DNA from: Candidatus Eiseniibacteriota bacterium
GTDB taxonomy: Bacteria > Eisenbacteria > RBG-16-71-46
Direction: 5' to 3'
Assembly: GCA_005893185.1 (NCBI GenBank)
Contig: VBOS01000016.1
Location: 1 to 6,528 of the forward strand
Length of the DNA stretch: 6,528 bases
Positions 1 to 4,890 of this stretch are shown here, one piece after another. Each line of letters opens with the position of its first letter. Position 1 is the stretch's first letter. A program made the position numbers and the translations under genes. The notes below the pieces were generated by a model that was not told the DNA's origin, searched no databases, and saw only the letters and a program-made list of their open reading frames with translations.

Positions 1-1
1 G

Positions 2-244
2 GCGGCGGCGGAGAAGCGCGAGAAGGCTGCGGCCGAGACGCAGGCCGCAGCCGCCGAGCGGGATCCGGCCCGCAGCGTCGTGCCGTGGCTGCGGCAGCTC
101 GGCGTCCGCATGGACGACGCGCGCCGAGCTGCCGCGTACTGCGAGAGCGTCCCTGGCGCCTCGCTCGAGGAGAGAGTGCGCGTGGCCCTCCGCTTCCTGG
201 CCGCTTCCCGGAGCCCGGTCGCGAAGCCCCCGGAAGCGGCGTGA
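2..244 (+). CDS. 3' end of an unidentified gene; possible C-terminal tail of an HNH-endonuclease-like protein (partial)
   Basis: Only the last 80 codons are present, in the frame ending at the TGA at 242-244; the start lies left of the window. The visible protein begins with a charged Ala/Glu/Lys-rich stretch (about residues 1-22), probably a helical linker. A compact, probably three-helix module follows, containing WLRQLG, DDARRAAAYCE and LEERVRVALRFL, and then a short Pro/Ala tail. The helical module has the feel of a RuvA-domain-III-like element. From memory, similar segments sit at the C-terminus of some HNH endonucleases in high-GC soil bacteria. No catalytic motif is visible, so that identity is a guess. 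The reading frame itself is plausible because codon use is strongly GC3-biased and the frame is open to the window edge. Confidence 0.5.
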   Translation, partial: AAAEKREKAAAETQAAAAERDPARSVVPWLRQLGVRMDDARRAAAYCESVPGASLEERVRVALRFLAASRSPVAKPPEAA

Positions 245-333
245 CCCCGTGTGATCGGGCGAATGCACCCGGGCGGAGCGAGGGCCAGGAATCGTCATGT
301 CGGCGGCGCAACCACACCGTCCACCGCGCAGTC

Positions 334-921
334 TCAGCGCTGGCTGCCGAACTCCCAGGGCTCGAGGCCGGGCTCGAGCGGCACGCCGAGCGCGCATGCG
401 ATGCGGTTCGTGAGGTTGTAGTAGGCCGCGATTTCCGTGGCCTTCACGATCGCCGCGTCGTCGAAGCCGTACTCGCGCAGCCGCTCGATGTCCTCGAGCT
501 TGCGCTCGGACGGCTCGCACGTGAGCGCCACGGCGCAGTCGAGCAGCACGCGTTCGCGCGCGGGGAGGTTCGCCTCGCGATAGTCGCGTGCCACGGCGCG
601 CGCCAGGGCCGGATCGGCGAGGGCCGCGGCCAGCTTGGGGCCGTGATGCGCCACGCAGTAGCCGCAGCCGTTCGTCGCGGAGACCACGACCGCGATCAGC
701 TCGGCCTGGGCGCGCGTGAGCGGCGCGGGATCGTCCATCAGCGTGCGGTAGAGCGCGTGGAGCGCATCGAGCCCGCGCGGGTCGTGACCGCAGCTCTGCC
801 ACAGCGCGGAGACCGCGCCGCGCGACGATGCGGCCCGGATGCGCTCGTAGATCTTCGCCAGGTCGCCGCGCGCCGCTTCGGGGGCAACCGGCTGGGTCCA
901 CGGAGCTCTCGCGGTCTTCAT
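334..921 (-). CDS. AhpD-like alkylhydroperoxidase / carboxymuconolactone decarboxylase family peroxidase
   Basis: This 195-residue protein belongs to the CMD/AhpD all-helical family, within the branch usually annotated as peroxidase-related enzymes. These are cytoplasmic thiol peroxidases that reduce hydroperoxides through a Cys-x2-Cys pair. The core motif is intact: Glu74, Cys86, Cys89 and His93 (NGCGYCVAHH). The spacing E-x11-C-x2-C-x3-H is what I recall for Mycobacterium tuberculosis AhpD (Glu118, Cys130, Cys133, His137), so all proton-relay and redox residues are present. The C-terminal pattern YYNLTNRIACALGVPLEP is typical of this subfamily, and the length is normal. The ATG at 921-919 is preceded by a weak GGGA ribosome binding site and lies about 27 nt downstream of a good promoter. 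The gene is divergent from the cysteine-rich membrane protein. Its physiological reductant is not evident, and no AhpC-type partner lies next to it; the nearest peroxiredoxin is BCP at 2421. Confidence 0.9.
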   Translation of the reverse strand: MKTARAPWTQPVAPEAARGDLAKIYERIRAASSRGAVSALWQSCGHDPRGLDALHALYRTLMDDPAPLTRAQAELIAVVVSATNGCGYCVAHHGPKLAAALADPALARAVARDYREANLPARERVLLDCAVALTCEPSERKLEDIERLREYGFDDAAIVKATEIAAYYNLTNRIACALGVPLEPGLEPWEFGSQR

Positions 922-947
922 GAGTGGTTCCCGATCATGAGGCCGCG

Positions 948-976
948 ATGCTAGGAGCGCGCCGGGCGGCGGTCAA
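948..976 (-). promoter_or_regulatory. Sigma-70-type promoter of the AhpD-like gene
   Basis: On the minus strand a TTGACC -35 box (976-971) is followed, after exactly 17 bp, by a TAGCAT -10 box (953-948). Five of six -35 positions and four of six -10 positions match the Escherichia coli consensus, including the key T, A and final T. Transcription would start near 941, giving a leader of about 20 nt before the ATG at 921. No operator-like inverted repeat overlaps the boxes clearly enough to name a regulator. Confidence 0.7.
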
Positions 977-1042
977 TGGGCCGTTCGCGCGGCCCCGGCA
1001 GTGCGCCCGATCGGCGGCGACGCGTGACGGCAGCGGGGCGGC

Positions 1043-1058
1043 GCGCCCGGGAGGGCGC
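1043..1058. repeat. Small inverted repeat (6-bp stem) in the divergent intergenic region
   Basis: GCGCCC (1043-1048) and GGGCGC (1053-1058) flank a 4-nt GGGA spacer. The repeat lies upstream of the candidate promoter of the cysteine-rich protein. It could be a regulator half-site pair, but short GC palindromes arise readily by chance in DNA this GC-rich. Confidence 0.25.
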
Positions 1059-1070
1059 ACGTGCACGCCC

Positions 1071-1099
1071 TTGCCCTCCGCTCGCGCCGCACATAACGT
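1071..1099 (+). promoter_or_regulatory. Candidate promoter of the cysteine-rich protein, implying a nearly leaderless mRNA
   Basis: TTGCCC (1071-1076) and TAACGT (1094-1099) are 17 bp apart, with four of six and three of six consensus matches; the -10 keeps the TA...T skeleton. An overlapping alternative -10, CATAAC (1092-1097), has a 15-bp spacer. The bases CATAAC form a rare AT-rich island in otherwise GC-dense DNA. Transcription would begin about 1105-1108, immediately before the ATG at 1109. That agrees with the absence of any Shine-Dalgarno sequence ahead of that start. Confidence 0.4.
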
Positions 1100-1108
1100 C
1101 CCCGCTCG

Positions 1109-1582
1109 ATGAGTCTCCTCCACGATCCAAGCGGCCGCATCCGCTGGTTCGCGATCTTCGGGGTCGCCGGCCTGATCGCGGGGCTCGTCGCAGCTTGGTG
1201 GTACGCGCGGCCACCGCGGCCTGCGCCGCCGCCGCGCGCGGCCAGCGTGCCGGACAGCGGCCTCGCCATGCCGGACGATGCGATCCACCGGAGGTTCAGG
1301 CGGACTGCCGACGACTCGACCGCGATCAAGACCCGCTGGGTGGACGAGATCCCCGGCTTCGACCTCGTGGTGCTCAGCGCATCGCAGCGCGAGATCTTCG
1401 TGCGCTTCGCCAACGCCGAGCGCTGCACGTGTGGCTGCGGCTACACGCTCGCGGCGTGCCGCGCATTCGATTCGAGCTGCGATGTGAGCGCGCCGCGCGT
1501 CCAGACTCTCTTCGACTCGGTGAAGGCGGGGCGCATCCGGAGCGCCGCACGCATTCGCGAGCGGCCGAGCGCGTCGCCGTAG
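1109..1582 (+). CDS. Small membrane-anchored cysteine-rich protein (C-x-C-x-C motif), function unknown
   Basis: I do not recognise a named family for this 157-residue protein. Residues 13-31 (WFAIFGVAGLIAGLVAAWW) form a single hydrophobic helix that should act as a membrane anchor. A Pro/Arg/Ala linker (33-46) follows, then a soluble domain. Its core has five cysteines at 106, 108, 110, 117 and 124, spaced C-x-C-x-C-x6-C-x6-C, within the text RCTCGCGYTLAACR and DSSCDVS. Such spacing suggests metal binding (Cu, Zn or Fe-S) or thiol chemistry. It resembles, from memory, Cys-rich stretches beside thioredoxin-like domains in Acidobacteria and related groups. The ATG at 1109 is the first start after an in-frame TAA at 1094-1096 and has no Shine-Dalgarno. 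Flanking genes encode peroxide and superoxide defence, so an envelope redox or metal role is possible, but that is inference. Topology is not settled because both flanks of the helix carry Arg. Confidence 0.75.
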   Translation: MSLLHDPSGRIRWFAIFGVAGLIAGLVAAWWYARPPRPAPPPRAASVPDSGLAMPDDAIHRRFRRTADDSTAIKTRWVDEIPGFDLVVLSASQREIFVRFANAERCTCGCGYTLAACRAFDSSCDVSAPRVQTLFDSVKAGRIRSAARIRERPSASP

Positions 1583-1631
1583 GCCGCGTTCGAGCCGCGC
1601 CGGGAGCGCGCGAAACACGCTCGCGAGCCCG

Positions 1632-1661
1632 TTGACAGGCGCCGCGGGGCGGGTCTACCTT
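1632..1661 (+). promoter_or_regulatory. Sigma-70-type promoter of the superoxide dismutase gene
   Basis: A perfect TTGACA -35 box (1632-1637) is followed after 18 bp by TACCTT (1656-1661), which keeps the first T, the A and the last T of a -10 box. With a 16-bp spacer the alternative -10 is TCTACC. The promoter sits in the 147-bp gap after the cysteine-rich gene, so the dismutase can be transcribed on its own. The leader would be about 60 nt and includes a small hairpin at 1675-1691. Confidence 0.6.
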
Positions 1662-1674
1662 TCGCGACAGTTCT

Positions 1675-1691
1675 CCGCTGCGTCCCAGCGG
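1675..1691 (+). repeat. Small stem-loop in the superoxide dismutase leader
   Basis: CCGCTG (1675-1680) pairs perfectly with CAGCGG (1686-1691) across a 5-nt loop. It lies in the 5' untranslated region between the promoter and the ribosome binding site, 27 nt before the Shine-Dalgarno. It may stabilise the transcript 5' end; there is no sign of a known riboswitch fold. Confidence 0.3.
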
Positions 1692-1718
1692 GGCGCCCCA
1701 CCGCAGCGCTCCTGAATC

Positions 1719-1724
1719 GGAGGT
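1719..1724 (+). promoter_or_regulatory. Shine-Dalgarno of the superoxide dismutase gene
   Basis: GGAGGT ends 5 nt before the ATG at 1730. This is close to the ideal anti-16S match and fixes the start codon, implying efficient translation. Confidence 0.8.
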
Positions 1725-1729
1725 ATCGC

Positions 1730-2344
1730 ATGCCCTTCCCCAAGCTCCAAGCCAAGACTTTCGCCTCGATCCGCGAGCTGAGCGGCATCTGCGCGCGCAC
1801 CATGGAAGAGCACTACGAGCTGTACAAAGGCTACGTGAACAAGACGAACGAGATCCAGGGCAAGCTCGACGCCGTGGACCGCGCGTCGGCGAACCAGATC
1901 TACAGCGACCTGCGCGCGTTGCGCGTGGACCTGTCGTTCGCGATCGGGGGCGTCAAGAATCACGAGATCTACTTCTCGCACCTCGGCGGCAAGGGCGGCG
2001 CGCCCAAGGGCAAGGTCGCCGAGATGATCAAGCGCGACTTCCCCTCGTACGAGAAGTGGCTGGAGGATTTCAAGGCCTCGGGGCTCGCGGCCCGCGGCTG
2101 GGTGTGGCTCGCCTACGACTACGACTGGAACTGCCTCACCACGACGTTGGGCGACGCGCAGAACACCTTCCCGCTGTGGAACGCGACGCCGATCCTGGCG
2201 ATGGACGTCTACGAGCACGCCTACTGGATCGACTACGGGCGGGCGCGCGCCAAGTACATCGAGGCGTTCTTCAACAATCTGGATTGGAACGTGGTCGAGC
2301 AGAATCTGGAGAAGGCGCTCGCCATGCAGGCGGTTCACAAGTAG
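1730..2344 (+). CDS. Fe/Mn-family superoxide dismutase, divergent N-terminal half
   Basis: The enzyme converts superoxide to O2 and H2O2. The 204-residue length fits the family, and there is no signal peptide, so it should be cytoplasmic. The four expected metal ligands are present: His28 (EEHYELYKGYV), His78 (NHEIYFSHL), and Asp159 and His163 (MDVYEHAYWIDYG). The C-terminal half is canonical, with GWVWL (123-127), the DVYEHAY signature and NLDWNVVEQN near the end. The N-terminal half is unusual: the His-His pair after the first ligand in ordinary Fe/Mn enzymes is replaced by Leu-Tyr-Lys with a one-residue deletion, while the Tyr of the GYV segment is kept. The residue four before His78 is Gly74, where iron enzymes have an active-site Gln, and Gln144 (GDAQNT) lies where manganese enzymes supply theirs. 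This hints at Mn or cambialistic use, as inference. Its product H2O2 is a substrate for the peroxidases nearby, including BCP 76 nt downstream. Confidence 0.93.
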   Translation: MPFPKLQAKTFASIRELSGICARTMEEHYELYKGYVNKTNEIQGKLDAVDRASANQIYSDLRALRVDLSFAIGGVKNHEIYFSHLGGKGGAPKGKVAEMIKRDFPSYEKWLEDFKASGLAARGWVWLAYDYDWNCLTTTLGDAQNTFPLWNATPILAMDVYEHAYWIDYGRARAKYIEAFFNNLDWNVVEQNLEKALAMQAVHK

Positions 2345-2376
2345 CGGCCGGTTTCAGCGGACCGCCGATCTCACGA

Positions 2377-2402
2377 GGCCGGGCTCCCGCGGGAGCCCGG
2401 CC
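2377..2402 (+). terminator. 26-bp perfect palindrome between superoxide dismutase and bcp (possible terminator, attenuator or processing hairpin)
   Basis: The two 13-nt halves (2377-2389 and 2390-2402) are exact reverse complements. Transcribed RNA could form an 11-bp, almost all G-C stem with a CGCG loop. No U-tract follows (the next bases are CCGCTTCC), so it is not a standard intrinsic terminator. It lies 33 nt after the dismutase stop and 8 nt before the bcp ribosome binding site. It could therefore partly uncouple the two genes, protect the 3' end of the dismutase message, or mark a transcript boundary. Confidence 0.55.
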
Positions 2403-2410
2403 CCGCTTCC

Positions 2411-2417
2411 GGGAGGA
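2411..2417 (+). promoter_or_regulatory. Shine-Dalgarno of bcp
   Basis: GGGAGGA precedes the ATG at 2421. The last A of this run also begins an out-of-frame ATG at 2417, but that one has no room for a ribosome binding site. Family alignment (VGKPAPDFSLP-type start) supports 2421. Confidence 0.75.
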
Positions 2418-2420
2418 TGC

Positions 2421-2900
2421 ATGACAACCGCGCTTCTGCCCGTCATCGGGAAGCCCGCTCCGGACTTCTCGCTGCCGTCGACGACGGGGGAGAACATCTC
2501 GCTGCGCCAATTCAAGGGGAAGAAGACCGTCGTGCTGTACTTCTACCCCAAGGACGAGACCCCGGGCTGCACGCGCGAGGCCTGCGACTTCCGCGACAAC
2601 AGCGCGGAGTTCGAGAAGCACAACGTGGTGGTGCTCGGGATCTCGAACGACAATCTCGAGTCGCATCAGACTTTCCGCGACAAGCACCATCTCCCGTTTC
2701 CGCTGCTCTCGGACGAGGACGCATCGGTCTCCAAGATGTTCGGCGTCTACAAGCAGAAGAACCTGTACGGGAAGAAGTACATGGGGATCGAGCGCACAAC
2801 CTTCGTGATCGATCGGACCGGGCGCATCGCTCAGATCTATCCCAAGGTCAAGGTGGACGGGCACATCAAGGACGTGCTGGAGTTCGTGGGGGAGGACTGA
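2421..2900 (+). CDS. bcp: Peroxiredoxin, BCP/PrxQ type (thiol peroxidase)
   Basis: This 159-residue cytoplasmic thioredoxin-fold peroxidase reduces H2O2 and organic hydroperoxides, normally using thioredoxin. The family opening GKPAPDFSLP (10-19) is followed by the active-site loop YPKDETPGCTREACDFRD. Cys50 is the peroxidatic cysteine. Thr47 and Arg125 (GIERTTFVID) complete the usual Thr-Cys-Arg triad. Cys55, five residues on, is the resolving cysteine expected in the atypical 2-Cys form of BCP. Length and the whole fold match the family, and nothing is missing. It lies directly downstream of superoxide dismutase, a logical pairing because it removes that enzyme's product. The next gene starts 4 nt after its stop, so the two are probably translated in a coupled fashion. 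Confidence 0.95.
   Translation: MTTALLPVIGKPAPDFSLPSTTGENISLRQFKGKKTVVLYFYPKDETPGCTREACDFRDNSAEFEKHNVVVLGISNDNLESHQTFRDKHHLPFPLLSDEDASVSKMFGVYKQKNLYGKKYMGIERTTFVIDRTGRIAQIYPKVKVDGHIKDVLEFVGED
2891..2895 (+). promoter_or_regulatory. Shine-Dalgarno of the Lon-domain gene, embedded in the end of bcp
   Basis: GGAGG, within a longer GGGGGAGGA run at 2888-2896, lies in the last bcp codons, 9 nt before the GTG at 2905. It supports the GTG start and suggests that ribosomes terminating on bcp re-initiate here. Confidence 0.65.
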
Positions 2901-2904
2901 GCCG

Positions 2905-3582
2905 GTGCCGGACGCCGCCCTGCAGCCCGGGCCCCGGCACGCGGTCCCGGTGCTGCCGCTTGCGGATGTGGTGCTCTTCCCGCACGCCATCCTGCCGCTG
3001 CGCGTGACCGACCTGCGCTACCGCACGCTGGTTCGCGACGCGCTCTCGGGCGAGCGCACGGTGGCGCTCGCGCTCTCCAAGCCCGGGTTCGAGCCCGGCG
3101 AGCGCTCGCATCCGGAGGTCTTCCCGACCGCGTGTCTCGCGCGCTTCCAGGACGTCGCGTGGCTCCCGGACGACTGCTACGACCTGAGGCTCATCGGCCT
3201 GGCGCGGGTGCGGCTCGAACGCCGCGTGCGCGAGCACCCGTACCCGTCGGCGCGCGTGCGCGTGCTGCCGCAGGAGCCCTACACGGAGGACGATCCGCTG
3301 GTGCAGCTCGAACGCCAGGCGTCGATTCGCGTGTTCGAGCGCCTGCTGAACGCCGCGGCCGCCGCCGCCGGGGTCGCGCCGCCTCCGGTTCCCGACGCAG
3401 ATGCGAGCTACGAGGCGGTGGTGAGCATGATGTGCATGTGCCTCGACGTGGAAGCGGGCGAGAAGCTCGGCCTGCTCGAGATGGACAGCGTGATCGAGCG
3501 CGGCAAACAGGTGCGCGAGCGCATCGAGCGCCGACTGCGGTCCGGTCCGCGTCCGGAGCCCGGCGACCCCCCCAGCAACTGA
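2905..3582 (+). CDS. Stand-alone Lon N-terminal (substrate-binding) domain protein
   Basis: This 225-residue protein matches the LON substrate-binding domain (the N-terminal domain of Lon protease) without its AAA+ ATPase or Ser-Lys protease parts. The opening VPVLPLADVVLFPHAILPLRV (14-34) is the hallmark beta-strand segment of that domain, followed by DLRYRTLVRDAL. The middle (about 50-125) is beta-rich, with CLARFQDVAWLPDD and DLRLIGLARVRL. A helical C-terminal half has an Ala run (154-159) and ends in a Pro-rich tail. Stand-alone proteins of this kind are widespread and of uncertain role. They may bind unfolded or damaged protein, or act as adaptors. Start is the GTG at 2905, with a ribosome binding site overlapping bcp, so it belongs to the same transcript as that peroxidase. 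Linkage with oxidative defence fits a role with damaged proteins, but this is inference. Confidence 0.85.
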   Translation: MPDAALQPGPRHAVPVLPLADVVLFPHAILPLRVTDLRYRTLVRDALSGERTVALALSKPGFEPGERSHPEVFPTACLARFQDVAWLPDDCYDLRLIGLARVRLERRVREHPYPSARVRVLPQEPYTEDDPLVQLERQASIRVFERLLNAAAAAAGVAPPPVPDADASYEAVVSMMCMCLDVEAGEKLGLLEMDSVIERGKQVRERIERRLRSGPRPEPGDPPSN

Positions 3583-3633
3583 CGCGCAGAAGCACGAAGG
3601 GTCGGGATGGCGCCGGCCCGAAATGCGCGCTCC

Positions 3634-3663
3634 TTGTGGCCCCCCACGGGCCCTCGATATCCT
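3634..3663 (+). promoter_or_regulatory. Candidate promoter of the UPF0173 hydrolase gene
   Basis: TTGTGG (3634-3639) and TATCCT (3658-3663) are 18 bp apart. The -10 matches four of six consensus positions; the -35 matches three (TTG). GATATCCT stands out as AT-rich in its surroundings. The start site would be near 3670, about 43 nt before the chosen ATG at 3713, and downstream of the alternative upstream ATG at 3623. Confidence 0.45.
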
Positions 3664-3712
3664 GCCGCTGCGAGCCCGGCATGGGGGCCGGGTCCGAGAA
3701 TGGGGGTGGGGC

Positions 3713-4432
3713 ATGAAGAAGCTCGATCGCGGTTTCTCGCTCACATGGCTCGGCCACAACACGTTCAAGCTCACGACCCGGAACGGGCGCGTCGTCCTGC
3801 TCGATCCGTGGGTGGAAGGCAATCCGTCGTGTCCGCGGGAGGGCAAGACGTTCGACCGGATCGACGTGATGACGATCTCGCACGGCCACGGCGATCACAT
3901 GGCGGACGCCGTCACGCTCGGCAAGAAGTTCCAGCCGACGGTGGTGTGCAACTACGAGATCCATCTCTATCTGCAGCGCAAGGGCCTCGGCGGGACCTCG
4001 CCGATGAACAAGGGCGGCTCGCAGGAAGCCGCCGGGCTTCGCTTCACGATGACGCACGCGATTCATTCCAGCGGCATCGAGGATGGCGGGCAGGTCATCT
4101 ATGGCGGCGAGCCGTGCGGCTTCGTCCTCACGTTGGAGGACGGCACGCGCATCTACCACGCCGGCGATACCGGCGTATTCTCCGACATGGCGCTGATCGG
4201 CGAGCTCTACGCGCCGGACGTCGCGCTGCTGCCGATCGGCGACCTCTTCACCATGTCGCCGCGCGAGGCCGCGGTGGCTGCGCGCATGCTCAAGCCGAAG
4301 TTCATCGTGCCGTCGCACTATGGCACGTTCCCGGCGCTCACCGGCACGCCCGAGATGCTGGTCGAGGAGATGAAGAAGCTGGGCGTGAAGTCGGAAGTGT
4401 TGGCGCTCAAGCCCGGCGAGGCGCTGACGTAG
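3713..4432 (+). CDS. UPF0173-type metal-dependent hydrolase, metallo-beta-lactamase fold
   Basis: The 239-residue protein is a compact metallo-beta-lactamase-fold hydrolase of the UPF0173 group (YtkL-like), cytoplasmic and of unknown substrate. The N-terminus reads LTWLGHNTFKL (10-20), then VVLLDPWVEGNP (27-38), both diagnostic. The metal-binding motif is SHGHGDH, with His57, His59, Asp61 and His62. Further ligand candidates are His115 or His118, Asp152 (HAGDTGVF) and His202 (VPSHYGTFP). All metal-site residues expected for a dinuclear centre are present. An ATG at 3623 in the same frame would add 30 residues without family character, and the candidate -10 box lies inside that extension. The ATG at 3713 follows a G-rich stretch (GGGGGTGGGG at 3702-3711) and gives the usual family length. 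It is separated from the Lon-domain gene by 130 nt and probably has its own promoter. Confidence 0.92.
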   Translation: MKKLDRGFSLTWLGHNTFKLTTRNGRVVLLDPWVEGNPSCPREGKTFDRIDVMTISHGHGDHMADAVTLGKKFQPTVVCNYEIHLYLQRKGLGGTSPMNKGGSQEAAGLRFTMTHAIHSSGIEDGGQVIYGGEPCGFVLTLEDGTRIYHAGDTGVFSDMALIGELYAPDVALLPIGDLFTMSPREAAVAARMLKPKFIVPSHYGTFPALTGTPEMLVEEMKKLGVKSEVLALKPGEALT

Positions 4433-4459
4433 CGGGTCGCCCTGCGCCCCCGCTACGTC
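4426..4459. terminator. Shared bidirectional hairpin at the convergent gene ends
   Basis: An 11-bp perfect inverted repeat (4426-4436 and 4449-4459, starting GACGTAGCGGG) encloses a 12-nt loop. Each arm contains the stop codon of one of the two convergent genes: TAG at 4430-4432 for the hydrolase and, on the other strand, TAG at 4455-4453 for the CPBP gene. No long T-run follows on either side, so it is a weak or factor-assisted bidirectional terminator. Confidence 0.6.
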
Positions 4460-4890
4460 GTCAAGATCGCGACGATGTCGTAGATCACGTGCACGGCCAT
4501 CGCGGCGGTGGTGCTGGTGCGCTGGCGGATCTTGCCGAGAACGAGGCCCAGCACGAAGATCACGGCCATGCCGTACCACGAGTACTGGATGTGCAAGGTC
4601 GCGAAGAGCAGCGCGGTCAGCGCCAGCCCGAGCCGCGGCTGCAGCGCACCGCGCATCGTGATCTCCTCGCCGATTCCTGCGCTCATTCCCAACAGCACCG
4701 CCTGAACGCCGGAGAGCCCGCCCGCCAGGGCCTGATTGAAGTCTTGATCTCGCTTCCACAGCTCGGGAAGCGCGTGGCGCTGGAACCAGTCTGCGCTGTA
4801 GTTGAACGCGAGCAAGCCGGCGACCCCGAGAACGAGCGCCGCGGAATCCTTGAGCGTGAGGGGTTTGAGCCCCAGCCGGTCGAGCGTGGC
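4453..4890 (-). CDS. Catalytic C-terminal part of a CPBP-family intramembrane metalloprotease (continues the upstream frame after a 1-nt shift)
   Basis: This segment carries the three conserved motifs of CPBP (CAAX/Abi, Rce1-like) membrane proteases. Counting from the TTG codon at 4815 as residue 1, they are EExxxR (Glu50, Glu51, Arg55 in GEEITMRG), FxxxH (Phe71, His75 in FATLHIQY) and HxxxD (His109, Asp113 in HVIYD). These are the expected metal-site and catalytic residues, lying in hydrophobic helices. In bacteria such proteins process or protect membrane substrates, but the target here is unknown. The frame has no ATG or GTG between 4815 and 4890, and the TTG at 4815 falls in the middle of a membrane helix. 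It is therefore not an independent gene start. Read upstream it continues ATLDRLGLKPLTLKD, which joins naturally to the LGSGLLGYV ending of the other frame if one base near 4891 is skipped. Confidence 0.85.
   Translation of the reverse strand, partial: ATLDRLGLKPLTLKDSAALVLGVAGLLAFNYSADWFQRHALPELWKRDQDFNQALAGGLSGVQAVLLGMSAGIGEEITMRGALQPRLGLALTALLFATLHIQYSWYGMAVIFVLGLVLGKIRQRTSTTAAMAVHVIYDIVAILTT

Noticed and set aside
85..954. 289-codon plus-strand ORF opposite the AhpD-like gene
   Set aside because: It is an antisense shadow of the peroxidase with Arg/Ala-rich composition and no domain, whereas the minus-strand gene has a complete catalytic motif and a promoter.
3351..3371. Run of GCC/GCG repeats in the Lon-domain gene as a possible microsatellite
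   Set aside because: It simply encodes an Ala run in a helical region; codons alternate and the tract is short, so phase variation is not supported.
3638..3652. Short GGCCC/GGGCC hairpin after the Lon-domain gene as a terminator
   Set aside because: Only a 5-bp stem with no U-tract, overlapping the candidate promoter of the next gene; too weak in DNA this GC-rich.
3623..3712. 30-residue N-terminal extension of the UPF0173 hydrolase
   Set aside because: The extension has no family similarity and contains the candidate -10 box; the ATG at 3713 gives the usual family start and length.
4453..4815. CPBP C-terminal segment as an independent small gene starting at the TTG at 4815
   Set aside because: The TTG lies within a hydrophobic helix, and the residues just upstream in the same frame extend the domain. 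The missing helices are found in the adjacent frame, so a frameshifted continuation is more likely.
3191..4889. Long minus-strand reading frame continuing the glycosyltransferase frame for about 1.7 kb past the frameshift
   Set aside because: After the frameshift the translation turns Arg/Ala/His-rich without domain features. It overlaps the CPBP catalytic part in another frame, then runs antisense to the UPF0173 hydrolase and part of the Lon-domain gene. It stays open only because of the high GC bias.
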